DNA of 64,000 bases. Origin: Bacillota bacterium. Lineage in GTDB: Bacteria; Bacillota; Ch66; Ch109. Positions 26,042-35,586 of the stretch are shown in pieces. The translations under genes were made by a program, and so were the position numbers. Numbering within the stretch: position 1 is the first letter of the stretch; every line of letters begins with the position of its first letter. The DNA lies in NCBI GenBank assembly GCA_013178275.1, contig JABLWZ010000006.1, forward strand, positions 1 through 64,000, given 5' to 3'. The notes below the pieces were generated by a model. The model saw only the letters and a program-made list of their open reading frames with translations, was not told the DNA's origin and made no database searches.

Positions 26042-26054
26042 ATAGCGTAGAATA

Positions 26055-26087
26055 TAAAAAGGGCCTGACCATTCCCGGTCAGGCCCT
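26055..26087 (-). terminator. Intrinsic terminator of trpS
   Basis: On the minus strand AGGGCCTGACC pairs perfectly with GGTCAGGCCCT around GGGAAT and is followed by TTTTATATT, 16 bp after the trpS stop. Confidence 0.9.
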
Positions 26088-26102
26088 CTGGTGAGTCCCG
26101 TC

Positions 26103-27122
26103 CTATTCCACGTTCATCGCCTTTCGAATCTCGCCCATGGTTTTCCGAGCCTCCAGGGAAGCCTTTTCCGCCCCCGCCTGCAGTACATCCTCTACCTCTT
26201 TGGGGTTGGCCTCGAGTTCCCTCCGTCTCTCTCGGAATGGCGTCAGGAACTGATCGATGGCCTGCGCCAGCATCTTTTTGCAGGCCACGCATCCCACCTG
26301 GGCACCCCTGCAATCGGCGGTAATCTGGTCGATCTCATCCTTCCGGAACACCCGGTTGAACTGGTACACGGTGCAGACCTCGGGGTGGCCGGGGTCGCTT
26401 TTGCGGATGCGGGTCGGGTCGGTGATCATAGCGTTTACCCGGCGGTTCACCTCGTCGGTGGCGGCCGAGATGCTGATGTCGTTGTTATAGCTCTTGCTCA
26501 TCTTACGCCCGTCCACCCCCGGCAGCAGGGCCACCTCTCCCAGCAGCGCCTGCGGCTCGGTCAGGGCCTTTACGTCGTACATGTGGTTGAACCGGCGCGC
26601 GATCTCCCGGGTCATTTCCAGGTGGGGGAGCTGGTCCTCGCCGACCGGCACCAGGTTGCCCTTATAGATCAGGATATCCGAGGCCATCAGCACCGGGTAC
26701 CCCAAAAAACCATGGGTGTTGATATCCTTGCCCTGCTCGCCCAGCTGGTGCACCTGGTCCTTGAAGGTCGGGCACCGCTCCAGCCAGGAGATCGGGGTGA
26801 TCATCGACAGCAGCAGGTAAAGCTCGGCGACCTCCTTGACCTGGGACTGGATAAAGACCTTGCTCCTCAGTGGGTCGATCCCCACGCTCAGCCAGTCGAT
26901 CACCAGGTCCCGGATGTTTTTCGGGATGTCCTCGGTCTCTTCGAAGGCGGTGGTCAGGGCGTGCCAGTTGGCCACGAAAAAGTAGCAGTCGTACTCGTCC
27001 TGCATCCTGACCCAGTTCTCCAGAACGCTCAGATGCCCAAGGTGAAGTTTGCCGGTTGGCCGCATGCCGCTGACCACCCTGCGGATTTGATTTTGGGAAG
27101 GCACCGTCTCATCTCCTCTCAT
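26103..27122 (-). CDS. trpS: Tryptophanyl-tRNA synthetase
   Basis: The 339-residue class I synthetase shows the HIGH-type motif PTGKLHLGHL (about residues 22-31) and the KMSKS motif GRKMSKSYNN (about 206-215). It charges tRNA-Trp. Length is normal for the family. It follows the M50 protease gene by 4 bp and appears to be the last gene of a transcript that starts at the DHH-CBS-nucleotidyltransferase gene. No T-box leader is present. Confidence 0.95.
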   Translation of the reverse strand: MRGDETVPSQNQIRRVVSGMRPTGKLHLGHLSVLENWVRMQDEYDCYFFVANWHALTTAFEETEDIPKNIRDLVIDWLSVGIDPLRSKVFIQSQVKEVAELYLLLSMITPISWLERCPTFKDQVHQLGEQGKDINTHGFLGYPVLMASDILIYKGNLVPVGEDQLPHLEMTREIARRFNHMYDVKALTEPQALLGEVALLPGVDGRKMSKSYNNDISISAATDEVNRRVNAMITDPTRIRKSDPGHPEVCTVYQFNRVFRKDEIDQITADCRGAQVGCVACKKMLAQAIDQFLTPFRERRRELEANPKEVEDVLQAGAEKASLEARKTMGEIRKAMNVE

Positions 27123-27126
27123 CTTG

Positions 27127-27774
27127 TTAGAAAATAATCCCGGCTATAGCCGCGGAGATACTGTTCATTATATAAAATATTCCGTTCATGACCGGCCTTA
27201 AATACGAGAAAAATCCAGTGAAAAATATCAGCAGCATCAGGACCATCAACCCGTACCTCTCCAACTGGTAGTACCATCCCAGGTACCGGTAAGGGATGAA
27301 GGCCGCGATCACCCTCGATCCGTCGAGGGGCGGTATGGGAATCAGGTTGAAAATCCCCAGCATGATGTTGATGCTGATCAGGTATCCCAATACTCCTACC
27401 CAGGTGCTGTTGAGCGGCGTGCTCGTACCCGCCACACTCAGGTTGTAGATCAGGCACCCGGTAAACGCGACTATCATGTTGGCGCAGCACCCGGCGATAG
27501 AGACCAGCACCAGGCCGATGCGCTGGTTCCCCTTGAACCGCGCCGGGTTGATCGGAATCGGTTTCGCCCAGCCAAATCCAGTAAACAGGATCATCAGGAA
27601 TCCGAAGATATCAAGGTGTACCAGCGGATTCAAAGAGAGCCGGTTGGAGTAGGCGGGTGTGGGGTCGCCCAGCCGGTCCGCGATGTATCCGTGGGCATAC
27701 TCGTGAAACACCAGGCCGATGATAATGCCCGGCAGCATTATCATCATCGTTTCCAGGCTTGTATTAAAAAGCAT
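27127..27774 (-). CDS. Site-2 protease family (M50B) membrane metalloprotease
   Basis: The 215-residue multi-pass protein has the zinc motif HEYAH (GLVFHEYAHGYIADRLGDP) and the second conserved segment NLIPIPPLDGSRVIAAF. These define the short M50B rhomboid-like metalloproteases (YwhC group). The substrate is unknown. I chose the ATG at 27774 with a GGAGG site 6 nt upstream; it overlaps the end of the upstream gene by 11 bp, and the longer frame shadows that gene. Confidence 0.9.
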   Translation of the reverse strand: MLFNTSLETMMIMLPGIIIGLVFHEYAHGYIADRLGDPTPAYSNRLSLNPLVHLDIFGFLMILFTGFGWAKPIPINPARFKGNQRIGLVLVSIAGCCANMIVAFTGCLIYNLSVAGTSTPLNSTWVGVLGYLISINIMLGIFNLIPIPPLDGSRVIAAFIPYRYLGWYYQLERYGLMVLMLLIFFTGFFSYLRPVMNGIFYIMNSISAAIAGIIF

Positions 27775-30427
27775 CGGTTTCCTCCTTGCGCTTCCGCCAT
27801 TCCCTGACCATGGCGATCTCGTCTTCCCTCGTCCTGACCTTGCCGTCCAGCCGTGCATCGCGCAGCAGGTCCAGTAGGTCCCTGAAGTCCGGCCCCGGTT
27901 TCATCCCCAGCTGCTTCAGATCCTCGCCGTTTAAGGACGGACGCAGGTCCGCGCGCAGCCGGAGGTACTCCAGTATCTGGTTCTGCCAGGCCCGGGAGGC
28001 GGTGCGGGCCATCAGGTACGCGATTATCTCCAGCGGAGTGCCGCCTATGATCTGGTTCAGGGTGCTCATGGGGATGGTGGCCGCCCGGGCGCCGAGCTGG
28101 TTCAGCTCGTACTCTATCTGATAGGCGTCCCTCATCATCCTGGCGGTCCGCCGGTTCAGCTGGAACCTTTCGACCGTTACCCCCGCTTTATCGGGTTCGG
28201 TGGGGCTGAAGAGCACCAGCCAGTAGACCGCCCGGCTGTCAATATTATATAGATTATCACTTCCCACCGCTTTTTGTACAGCTTCAATTGCCTTCGGAAC
28301 CCTCCCCAGGTTTCTCCATATCTGCTGGTCGAAGACCACCTCGGGAGCGATCTGCGCCATAATCCCGAGGTTCTCCAGCCTCCGCAGGGCCGGGCGGGGG
28401 TCCCGCTCTTCCAGGATCAGCAGCAGCTCTTCCCGGATCCGCTTATAGGAGAGTTCCCGAAGGTAGTTTCTTTCCACGGCGTCCTGCAGCATCTGCTGGG
28501 TCTGGGGCTCGATGTCGAAACCGTACCGCTGCTCGAAACGGATCGCCCGGATGATCCGGGTGGGGTCCTCCACGAAACTCAGGTTGTATAGTATACGGAT
28601 CAGACCCTGTTTTAAGTCACGGAGGCCGCCGAAAAAGTCTATCAGTTCTCCGAACCGGTCGCTGTTAAGCTGGATGGCCATGGCGTTTACCGTGAAGTCC
28701 CGGCGGTACAGGTCCTGCCTTACGCTCGAACTCTCCACGTGCGGCAGCGCGGCCGGGTATTCATAATATTCCACCCGGGCGGTGGCGACATCTATCTTTT
28801 GCCCGTTCGGCATTATCACCACCGCTGTCCCGAATCGTTCGTGGATCCGGACCTCCGCCCGCATCCTCTCGGCCAGTTCCCTGGCGAAATCAGGCCCGCT
28901 TCCCTCCACCGTGAGATCCAGGTCGAGGTTTGGCTTCCCGAGCAGCAGGTCGCGAACGAACCCCCCGACCGCGTAGACGTTCATTCCCACGTCCCGGCCC
29001 ACCTCGCCCGCGGCCTGCAGCAGCTCCTGGATAGGAGCCGGCAGCGATTCCGATATCAGCGCCCGGATTTCCCGGCTGCTGCTGACCGGCTCGACCGGTT
29101 CCTTGTCGTCGTAGATAAGCTGGTGGTCTTCGGGGTAGTCCATTCCGTGGAAGGTTCGCAGCACGTCGGTGCGCGACACCAGGCCCAGCAGCCCTCCCTT
29201 TTCGTCGACGATCGGCAGCCGCCCCACGTCATACTTGACCAGCAGGTGCTGCAGTTCACCGAGCGGGGTGTCGAGGTGGGCGGAGACCACCTTCCGCGCC
29301 ATGTATCCCTTGACCGGTGCGTGCCCCAGGTTGTGTATCTTCGCCTTGTCCACATCACGGCGGGAGATGACCCCCACCAGCCGATTGTCCTCCAGCACCG
29401 GCAGCCCGGTGTGCCCGTACCGCAGCATGATCTTGCCCGCCTCCTCCATGGAAAGGCTGGGGGAGACCGTCTTGACCGGGCTGGACATGATGTCCCGGGC
29501 CAGCACCGGGGGCCTCAGTTTATCCTGCAGTACGGGGTAGAGGTCTTCCAGCAGTTCGGTGAGGGTTTTATCCCTGATGGTCGCGGAGGCCGCTTTCGGG
29601 TGTCCGCCTCCTCCGAAGGCCGCGCACACCTCGCTCACCGATACGAATTCGGTCTTGCTCCGCGCCACCATGTAGATCTTCTTATCCATCTGCACCAGCA
29701 CCAGCAGCACGTCGTAGGTCTCCAGATCCGACAGGCGTTGGGTGATCTGGTCCAGGTTGCCGATGGACTTTTCGGTCTTGTCCACTGCGATCAGCAGGTC
29801 GATCCCGTTTATGTTCAGGTGGGTTACCGAGGCCAGCAGCCGGTTGAAGAGCGCCTTCTGTTCGTCGGTCATTATCTGCTCGATGAAGTTCGCCACCACG
29901 CTGAGATTGGCGCCGCACTCCAGAAGGTAGGCGGCTGCCCGGATGTCCCGCGGCGTGGTGGAGATGAAGGTCATGCTGCCGGTGTCTTCGTACAGGCCCA
30001 AGGCCATTACTGTGGCCTCGAACCCGCTGATGCGCATCCCCTTTTCCTGCAGCTTTTCGACCATGAGGGTGGTCGCCGAGCCCACCGTATCGATCAGCCG
30101 GCAGCTGGCGGGAAGGGTATCACTGGTCATCGGGTGGTGGTCATACACATGGACGTCGATCCCGGCGCCGTCGATCCAATCGCTGAACTCCCCGAGCCGG
30201 CGGGGGCTGTTGGTGTCGACCACGACGACCTGAGTTATGTTCGCCAGGGTTATATCCTTGAACCGCTTTATCGGGAGTGAGTCCTTGTGCAGTGACATGA
30301 AGCGCTGAACGTTGCCGGAAAGCCCCCCCGAGAATACCATCTCGGCCCGGGGGTACAGTTTTTTTGCCGCGACCATACACGAGAGGCCGTCGAAGTCCAG
30401 GTGGTTGTGCGATATGATGATCTGCAT
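27764..30427 (-). CDS. DHH phosphoesterase-CBS-tRNA nucleotidyltransferase fusion
   Basis: This 887-residue protein joins three units. An N-terminal DHH/DHHA1 phosphoesterase (about 1-300) has HLDFDGLS, YDHHPM and FGGGGHPKAAS. Two CBS domains (about 310-435) follow. The last unit is a class II poly(A) polymerase/CCA-type nucleotidyltransferase (about 465-870) with YAVGGFVRDLLLGKPNLDLD holding the catalytic Asp pair. This architecture is known from A-adding enzymes that work with a separate CC-adding enzyme in tRNA 3'-end maturation. The DHH unit suggests an oligonucleotide or cyclic dinucleotide phosphodiesterase, and CBS domains usually bind adenosyl nucleotides. Whether it adds A only or CCA cannot be told from sequence. 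Confidence 0.88.
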   Translation of the reverse strand: MQIIISHNHLDFDGLSCMVAAKKLYPRAEMVFSGGLSGNVQRFMSLHKDSLPIKRFKDITLANITQVVVVDTNSPRRLGEFSDWIDGAGIDVHVYDHHPMTSDTLPASCRLIDTVGSATTLMVEKLQEKGMRISGFEATVMALGLYEDTGSMTFISTTPRDIRAAAYLLECGANLSVVANFIEQIMTDEQKALFNRLLASVTHLNINGIDLLIAVDKTEKSIGNLDQITQRLSDLETYDVLLVLVQMDKKIYMVARSKTEFVSVSEVCAAFGGGGHPKAASATIRDKTLTELLEDLYPVLQDKLRPPVLARDIMSSPVKTVSPSLSMEEAGKIMLRYGHTGLPVLEDNRLVGVISRRDVDKAKIHNLGHAPVKGYMARKVVSAHLDTPLGELQHLLVKYDVGRLPIVDEKGGLLGLVSRTDVLRTFHGMDYPEDHQLIYDDKEPVEPVSSSREIRALISESLPAPIQELLQAAGEVGRDVGMNVYAVGGFVRDLLLGKPNLDLDLTVEGSGPDFARELAERMRAEVRIHERFGTAVVIMPNGQKIDVATARVEYYEYPAALPHVESSSVRQDLYRRDFTVNAMAIQLNSDRFGELIDFFGGLRDLKQGLIRILYNLSFVEDPTRIIRAIRFEQRYGFDIEPQTQQMLQDAVERNYLRELSYKRIREELLLILEERDPRPALRRLENLGIMAQIAPEVVFDQQIWRNLGRVPKAIEAVQKAVGSDNLYNIDSRAVYWLVLFSPTEPDKAGVTVERFQLNRRTARMMRDAYQIEYELNQLGARAATIPMSTLNQIIGGTPLEIIAYLMARTASRAWQNQILEYLRLRADLRPSLNGEDLKQLGMKPGPDFRDLLDLLRDARLDGKVRTREDEIAMVREWRKRKEETDAF

Positions 30428-30508
30428 AGAAACCTCCGGTCCCAGTCTATTCTATACCATTTTGAGCCATTTCGGTTTTGAAGACAACAGCAAGTTTAAT
30501 TTGCCGGT

Positions 30509-30540
30509 AAAGCGGCCAGTAAATCCGTCTTACTGGCCGC
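30509..30540 (-). terminator. Intrinsic terminator of the diguanylate cyclase gene
   Basis: An 11-bp perfect stem (GCGGCCAGTAA and its complement) surrounds a seven-base loop and is followed on the minus strand by TTTA. It lies 20 bp after the stop codon. Confidence 0.75.
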
Positions 30541-30559
30541 CGCTCTTTTCTGTGCGCTT

Positions 30560-32023
30560 TTAAATCTGCTTCTTTTTTATCTTCTTGTCCAGGTACATGT
30601 TCTGGTCGGCGGTGCGAAGCGCCTTCATCACCAGGTGTTCGGGAAGCTCCGCCGTCGCCTTTCCGATGGCCAAGCTCATCTCGTAGGGATGCTGTCGATT
30701 GCGGTTGAAATCCTTGACCGACCGGTTAATCCGCTCTACTATCTTTTCGGCCGGTTTGAAGCCCACCCCGGGCAGCAGGATCCCAAACTCGTCTCCCCCG
30801 ATCCGAGCCACCATGTCATTGGGACGGAGGGCGCCGCTGATGGTCTCAGCTACCAGCCGCAGCCACCGGTCCCCCTCGCCGTGGCCGTGCTCGTCGTTTA
30901 TCTTTTTCAGGCCGTTGACGTCGCAGACTATCAGGGTCACCGGCCTTATCATCTCTTCCTCAGCCTTCTGCAGCGCCTTATCGAAACTGGCCCGGTTGTA
31001 CAGCCCGGTCAGGCTGTCGAAGCTGCTGAGGTACTCCAGCTCTCGTTGGGCCTTTTTCAGCTCGCTGATGTCCCTCATCGTCTCTATGGCTCCCACCACG
31101 TCGCCGTTCTGGTCTTTAAAAGCGGCGGCCTTGGCCCAGAGGTAAACCTCCCGGCCGCCCATATCGGGTATGTAGGTCTCGATGAAGAGGGTGTCTCCGT
31201 CGCGGCGCAGTATGCCGTACTTCTGCTCCAGCCCCGGGTCGGGGTCCAAAACATAATCTATCAGTACCGGCACCCGCTTGCGGTAAAATGGCACCGAATA
31301 GGCATAGTTACCCTTCCCCAGCATTTTTTCGGCCGGCACCCCGGTGAGCTGTTCCATCGCCTGGTTCCAGGCTATCACCCGATGCCGCTTGTCGATGACC
31401 ATCATCGGATCGGGCAGAAACTCGATAATCGCCGCCATGGTCTTTCTGGTTTTTTCGATGGCGAACTCCTCCAGGGTTTCCTTGGTGATGTCGCGTACAC
31501 AACCGATCGCCCCCACCAGCCTTCCGCGCCGGTCACGCAGGGGGCTGGCGTTTCCCCAGATGTATACCCCCCGCTGCTGTTTCAGGTGGGTGCAGTAAAA
31601 CTCGGCTATAAGCTGCTCGCCCTTTTTCTCGTACGACCGGTACTCCCCGGCCGGCCCCGGTTCGGGATTGAGTATCAGGTCGATCAGCATCGGGGTCCTT
31701 GTACCGTAAAAGGGGATCGCGTACTCGTAATCCCCTTTTCCCATGATCGTGCTTGATTTTACTCCGGTCAGCTTCTCCATGGCATGGTTCCATGCCGTTA
31801 CCCGGTGCTCCAGGTCGATCGCGAAGGTGGCGACCGGCAGGAAGCTCACGATATCCTTCAAACGCTGATGTTCATCCATCAGCTGTTCGTTTCGGTCTGT
31901 CAGCTCATCAACCGCCAGTTCCATCAGGCGATTGTAATCACCGGTATTTCCCAGCGCGCTTAAATTTTTTATTAAACGCCGCCGGGCTCGCTGCCTTTTC
32001 TGACTGCTGTCGCTGCTGTCCAT
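30560..32023 (-). CDS. PAS-PAS-GGDEF diguanylate cyclase
   Basis: The 487-residue cytosolic protein has a helical start, two similar PAS domains (about residues 55-180 and 190-310) and a C-terminal GGDEF domain (about 325-480). The active-site loop reads RIGGDEFGIL. A complete inhibitory I-site (RPND) lies just before it, so product feedback is expected. It makes c-di-GMP from two GTP. Both PAS units share the segment GKG(D/N)Y(E/A)Y(A/S)(I/V)PFY, typical of a sub-family with unknown ligand. The c-di-GMP riboswitch at 6.4 kb is a possible target. Confidence 0.92.
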   Translation of the reverse strand: MDSSDSSQKRQRARRRLIKNLSALGNTGDYNRLMELAVDELTDRNEQLMDEHQRLKDIVSFLPVATFAIDLEHRVTAWNHAMEKLTGVKSSTIMGKGDYEYAIPFYGTRTPMLIDLILNPEPGPAGEYRSYEKKGEQLIAEFYCTHLKQQRGVYIWGNASPLRDRRGRLVGAIGCVRDITKETLEEFAIEKTRKTMAAIIEFLPDPMMVIDKRHRVIAWNQAMEQLTGVPAEKMLGKGNYAYSVPFYRKRVPVLIDYVLDPDPGLEQKYGILRRDGDTLFIETYIPDMGGREVYLWAKAAAFKDQNGDVVGAIETMRDISELKKAQRELEYLSSFDSLTGLYNRASFDKALQKAEEEMIRPVTLIVCDVNGLKKINDEHGHGEGDRWLRLVAETISGALRPNDMVARIGGDEFGILLPGVGFKPAEKIVERINRSVKDFNRNRQHPYEMSLAIGKATAELPEHLVMKALRTADQNMYLDKKIKKKQI

Positions 32024-32032
32024 ATCCTCCTG

Positions 32033-33358
32033 CTATCTCCTCGAAGCCAGTCTGACCGGTTTTGCCTGCCTCAGCCGTTTGGGGATTCGGTCGTTGCGGA
32101 GCAGGTCCTCGTAGTTTTCCCTCTCCACGATCACCTCGGCCGCCCCGTCCTGCACCAGGACCACCGCCGGCCGGCACAGCCGGTTGTAGTTCATCGACAT
32201 CGAGTAGTTGTATGCCCCGGTGCAGGCCACCGCCAGTATGTCCCCCGCCTCCACCTTTGGCAGCGGAAGGTCCCAGATCAGCATGTCACCCGATTCGCAG
32301 CACTTGCCGGTGATCGCCACCTTCTCCTCGGCCGGGGAGTTCATCCGGTTTGCCAGGCAGGCCTCGTATCTCGCCTGGTAAAGGGCGTGGCGCGGGTTGT
32401 CCGACATTCCCCCGTCGACCGCGACGTACTTCCTGACTCCCGGTATCTCCTTGGTCGAACCAACGGTGTAAAGGGTGGTTCCGGCCTCACCCACGATCGA
32501 GCGGCCCGGCTCTATCATCAGGCGGGGGGGCTTCAGCCCGTATTCGCCGGCCTTCCGGGCTATCGCGTCCGTCACCGCCTCGGCGTACTTTTCGATTCGG
32601 CTCGGTTCGTCCCCTTCGGCGTAGTAGATGCCAAAACCGCCGCCCAGGTTTAATTCTTTTATCTCCAACCCGGTCTCCCGGTAGATGTCCCGGGCCAGTT
32701 CCATCATTATCCCGGCCGTGTAGCCGAACGACTCCATCTCGAATACCTGCGACCCGATGTGGCAGTGGATACCGCGCAGCTCGAGGCTCTTTACCGCCAG
32801 GCACCGCTTCACCGCGTCCAGTGCCTGTCCGTTGGGGACGGTGAAACCGAACTTGCTGTCTATCTGTCCGGTCTTTATGTACTCGTGGGTGTGGGCCTCG
32901 ACGCCCGGGCTCACCCGCAGCAGCACCTCCGCCGTCCTGCCCATCTGTTCGGCCAGGCTGCCCAGCATCTCTATCTCGCGGTAGTTGTCGACCACGATCC
33001 GGCCCACCCCGTATTCGAGTGCCAGCCTTAACTCGTCCAGCTGTTTGTTGTTGCCGTGGAAGCAGATCCTGCCGGGCGGGAACTTGGCCTTGATCGCGGT
33101 GTACAGCTCGCCGCCGGATACCACGTCCAGCCCCAGACCTTCCTGTTCGATGATCCGGCACATTGCCATGGTCAAGAAGGCCTTGCTGGCATAAAACACC
33201 TCGGCATGGTGCTTCATGATAAAGGAAGCCCGGTACTGACCGCAGATCTCCCTTATCATGGCCTCGTCCATCACATAAAGAGGGGTGCCGAAGTCCCTCG
33301 CCAGCTGAACCGCGTCATAGCCCCCGATCTCGAGGTGTCCCGCCAGGTTTACCTTCAT
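32033..33358 (-). CDS. lysA: Diaminopimelate decarboxylase
   Basis: The PLP enzyme of the alanine-racemase fold has its cofactor lysine in YASKAFLT and the glycine-rich phosphate loop LGGGFGIYY. The C-terminal substrate motif is GKCCESGD. It converts meso-diaminopimelate to lysine, the last step of the pathway. I prefer the ATG at 33358, six codons inside a TTG-initiated frame, because an AGAGGA ribosome site lies just before it. It is followed 10 bp later by the diguanylate cyclase gene. No lysine riboswitch is visible upstream. Confidence 0.94.
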   Translation of the reverse strand: MKVNLAGHLEIGGYDAVQLARDFGTPLYVMDEAMIREICGQYRASFIMKHHAEVFYASKAFLTMAMCRIIEQEGLGLDVVSGGELYTAIKAKFPPGRICFHGNNKQLDELRLALEYGVGRIVVDNYREIEMLGSLAEQMGRTAEVLLRVSPGVEAHTHEYIKTGQIDSKFGFTVPNGQALDAVKRCLAVKSLELRGIHCHIGSQVFEMESFGYTAGIMMELARDIYRETGLEIKELNLGGGFGIYYAEGDEPSRIEKYAEAVTDAIARKAGEYGLKPPRLMIEPGRSIVGEAGTTLYTVGSTKEIPGVRKYVAVDGGMSDNPRHALYQARYEACLANRMNSPAEEKVAITGKCCESGDMLIWDLPLPKVEAGDILAVACTGAYNYSMSMNYNRLCRPAVVLVQDGAAEVIVERENYEDLLRNDRIPKRLRQAKPVRLASRR

Positions 33359-33422
33359 AGTTCCTCTAAGCTTCAATCCCCTACACTCCTTACCCCGGTC
33401 TTATATTTTTTTAATATCTATA

Positions 33423-33460
33423 AAAAAAAGCGGCTAACGGGAAAATACCCAAGCCGTTTT
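33423..33460 (-). terminator. Intrinsic terminator after the 154-residue unknown gene
   Basis: On the minus strand CGGCT pairs with AGCCG, with GGG/CCC pairing inside, and a run of eight T follows. Confidence 0.75.
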
Positions 33461-33513
33461 TTAACATAATATTACCTTAGCAGGTCGAAGGTGTCAACCA
33501 ATATAACATATCT

Positions 33514-33978
33514 CTAAGCCAGGTACTTCTTGAACGCCTGGCGGAAAAGCCCTTCGATCGTTTCCCTGGTTATCTCTTCACCGCTGTACCGGCTGTCGAC
33601 ACGGTCGTCTTTGCCGATCATCCAGACAAACGCGTCTCCTTTGCTCCACAGCACCATGTCGTTGAACGGGATCGGCCGGTTGGAGGTTATGCTGACCTTC
33701 CCCCAGCCTCTGGCGCAAAAGGGGTAAGACCTGGCTCTAAATCGCAGCATCTCGGTTCCGATGGTTATCGAAAGGAACTCCCGGTCCTCCAGCACCAGTA
33801 CCGCACTGGGATTTAAGGAGGTCCTCTGGACCTCTTCGGCCATCTTCTTAAGCCACCCGAAAAGCATCTTCAAGTTCTTGTGGTAAGCCCACCCAGCCTG
33901 GTCTGCGTTGCTGGCGCCCCGGTTCTCCAATTCCCGGTCCAGATTTTGGGCTATCTCCTTTTTCCACTCCTCGTTCAT
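33514..33978 (-). CDS. Hypothetical soluble protein
   Basis: I do not recognise this 154-residue protein. It begins with a charged helix (MNEEWKKEIAQNLDREL), followed by a mixed alpha/beta region containing SYPFCARGWGKVSITSN and a C-terminal helix. There is no signal peptide or membrane segment. It has its own terminator and appears monocistronic. Confidence 0.6.
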   Translation of the reverse strand: MNEEWKKEIAQNLDRELENRGASNADQAGWAYHKNLKMLFGWLKKMAEEVQRTSLNPSAVLVLEDREFLSITIGTEMLRFRARSYPFCARGWGKVSITSNRPIPFNDMVLWSKGDAFVWMIGKDDRVDSRYSGEEITRETIEGLFRQAFKKYLA

Positions 33979-34068
33979 CTTGTCCCCTCCCCGCCCTCTA
34001 TTATAACGTAAGCTCCCCCGCCAGTATCCAGGTAGTATTTGCTAATCCCGTTTCCGGCTGATCGAGCG

Positions 34069-34102
34069 AAAAAGGCTGCCGTTTCAATGAACGACAGCCT
34101 TC
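34069..34102 (-). terminator. Intrinsic terminator of trpB2
   Basis: AAGGCTG(T)CGTT pairs with AACGGCAGCCTT on the minus strand and is followed by TTTTT, immediately after the stop codon. Confidence 0.85.
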
Positions 34103-34116
34103 CAGGGTCGCTGAAT

Positions 34117-35484
34117 CTATTCGATCTTGGGGAGGTTGGCCAGGCTCTTTTGCAGCAGTTCTTCCGAGTATTCGATGTCCGTCAGGCTGCCCGCGAGGTA
34201 CTGGTCGTAGGCAGCCAGATCGAAGTAGCCGTGTCCGGTGAGGTTGAACAGGATGGTCTTGGCCTCCCCGCTCTCCTTGCACTTCAGAGCCTCCACCATC
34301 GCCGCGTAGATGGCGTGGGCGGATTCGGGAGCCGGCAGTATGCCCTCGGTCCGGGCAAAGGTGGTCGCGGCTTTGAAGGTGTCGTTCTGCTTGACCGCCA
34401 TCGCCTCGATTATTTTATCCTGGTACAGCGCGCTCACCAGCGGAGAGTCGCCATGGTAGCGCAGTCCTCCGGCGTGGATGCCGGGCGGCATGAAGTCGTG
34501 TCCCAGGGTGTACATCATGGCCACCGGGCCGATCTTGGCGGTGTCGCCGTAGTCGTATGCCATCACGCCCCGGGTCAGGGTCGGACAGGCGGCGGGTTCG
34601 ACCGCGATCGCCCTGAGGCTGCGTTTTCCCTGCAGCTTATCCATCAGGAACGGGAAGCTGATCCCCGCGAAGTTGCTGCCGCCGCCGCAGCAGCCGATAA
34701 CGATATCGGGGTACTCGTCGACCATGGCCAGCTGTTCCTTGGCCTCCTGGCCGATGATGGTCTGATGCATGCAGACGTGGTTCAGCACGCTGCCCAGCGA
34801 GTAGTTGGTGTCGTCCCTCTGGGCCGCCTCTTCTACCGCCTCGGAGATCGCTATCCCCAGGCTGCCGGGGGAGTCGGGGTCCTGTGCCAGTATCTTTCTG
34901 CCGCTTTCGGTCATGTTGCTGGGGCTGGCGAAAACCTCCGCCCCGAAAACCTCCATGAAGGAACGGCGGTACGGTTTCTGCTGGTAGCTCACCTTGACCA
35001 TATAAACCCGGCACTCCATCCCGAACATGCTGGTGGCCACGCTGAGTGCGCTGCCCCATTGGCCGGCGCCGGTTTCGGTGGTCAGCCGCTTGATCCCCGC
35101 CTTCAGGTTGTAATAGGCCTGGGGGATCGCTGTGTTCGGCTTGTGGCTCCCCGCCGAGCTTATCCCTTCATACTTGTAGAAGATCTTAGCGGGGGTGCCG
35201 AGTTCTTTTTCCAGGCGGTACGCGCGGTACATTGGCCCCGGCCGGTACTGCTTCAGCCGGTCCTGCACCTCGTCCGGGATGTCGATAAACCGTTCCGTGG
35301 AGACCTCCTGAAGGATCAGGTCCATCGGAAAGAGCGCCGAAAGCTCCTGCGGAGTTGCGGGCTTCAGTGTCTGTGGACTCAGGGGCAGGGGTGGAATGTT
35401 CGGCATGTCGGCCTGGATGTTGTACCACTGTTTGGGAAGCTGGTCCTCGGAAAGCAGAATTTTGGTAGGGCAGGATTTACTCAT
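34117..35484 (-). CDS. trpB: Tryptophan synthase beta chain, TrpB2 type
   Basis: The 455-residue PLP enzyme is of the long TrpB2 class (TIGR01415). The cofactor lysine lies in [10 protein letters not shown], the phosphate loop is [11 protein letters not shown], and [10 protein letters not shown] is conserved. It joins indole and serine to form tryptophan. TrpB2 enzymes often work without TrpA and may salvage free indole or use serine or phosphoserine. No trpA or other trp gene is nearby, which supports an indole-salvage role. Confidence 0.92.
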   Translation of the reverse strand: MSKSCPTKILLSEDQLPKQWYNIQADMPNIPPLPLSPQTLKPATPQELSALFPMDLILQEVSTERFIDIPDEVQDRLKQYRPGPMYRAYRLEKELGTPAKIFYKYEGISSAGSHKPNTAIPQAYYNLKAGIKRLTTETGAGQWGSALSVATSMFGMECRVYMVKVSYQQKPYRRSFMEVFGAEVFASPSNMTESGRKILAQDPDSPGSLGIAISEAVEEAAQRDDTNYSLGSVLNHVCMHQTIIGQEAKEQLAMVDEYPDIVIGCCGGGSNFAGISFPFLMDKLQGKRSLRAIAVEPAACPTLTRGVMAYDYGDTAKIGPVAMMYTLGHDFMPPGIHAGGLRYHGDSPLVSALYQDKIIEAMAVKQNDTFKAATTFARTEGILPAPESAHAIYAAMVEALKCKESGEAKTILFNLTGHGYFDLAAYDQYLAGSLTDIEYSEELLQKSLANLPKIE

Positions 35485-35586
35485 CTCTACTGATCTCTCC
35501 CTTCTCGTCTAACCTCAAGAAATAGCTAACGTATGTATTTTAGCAAAAACGACAACCCGGGCGCAATACATTTTTTATCCGCCCAA

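Noticed and set aside
28739..30280. 513-residue plus-strand ORF opposite the nucleotidyltransferase fusion
   Set aside because: It is antisense to a gene with clear catalytic motifs and has His/Gln/Val-rich shadow composition without any domain.
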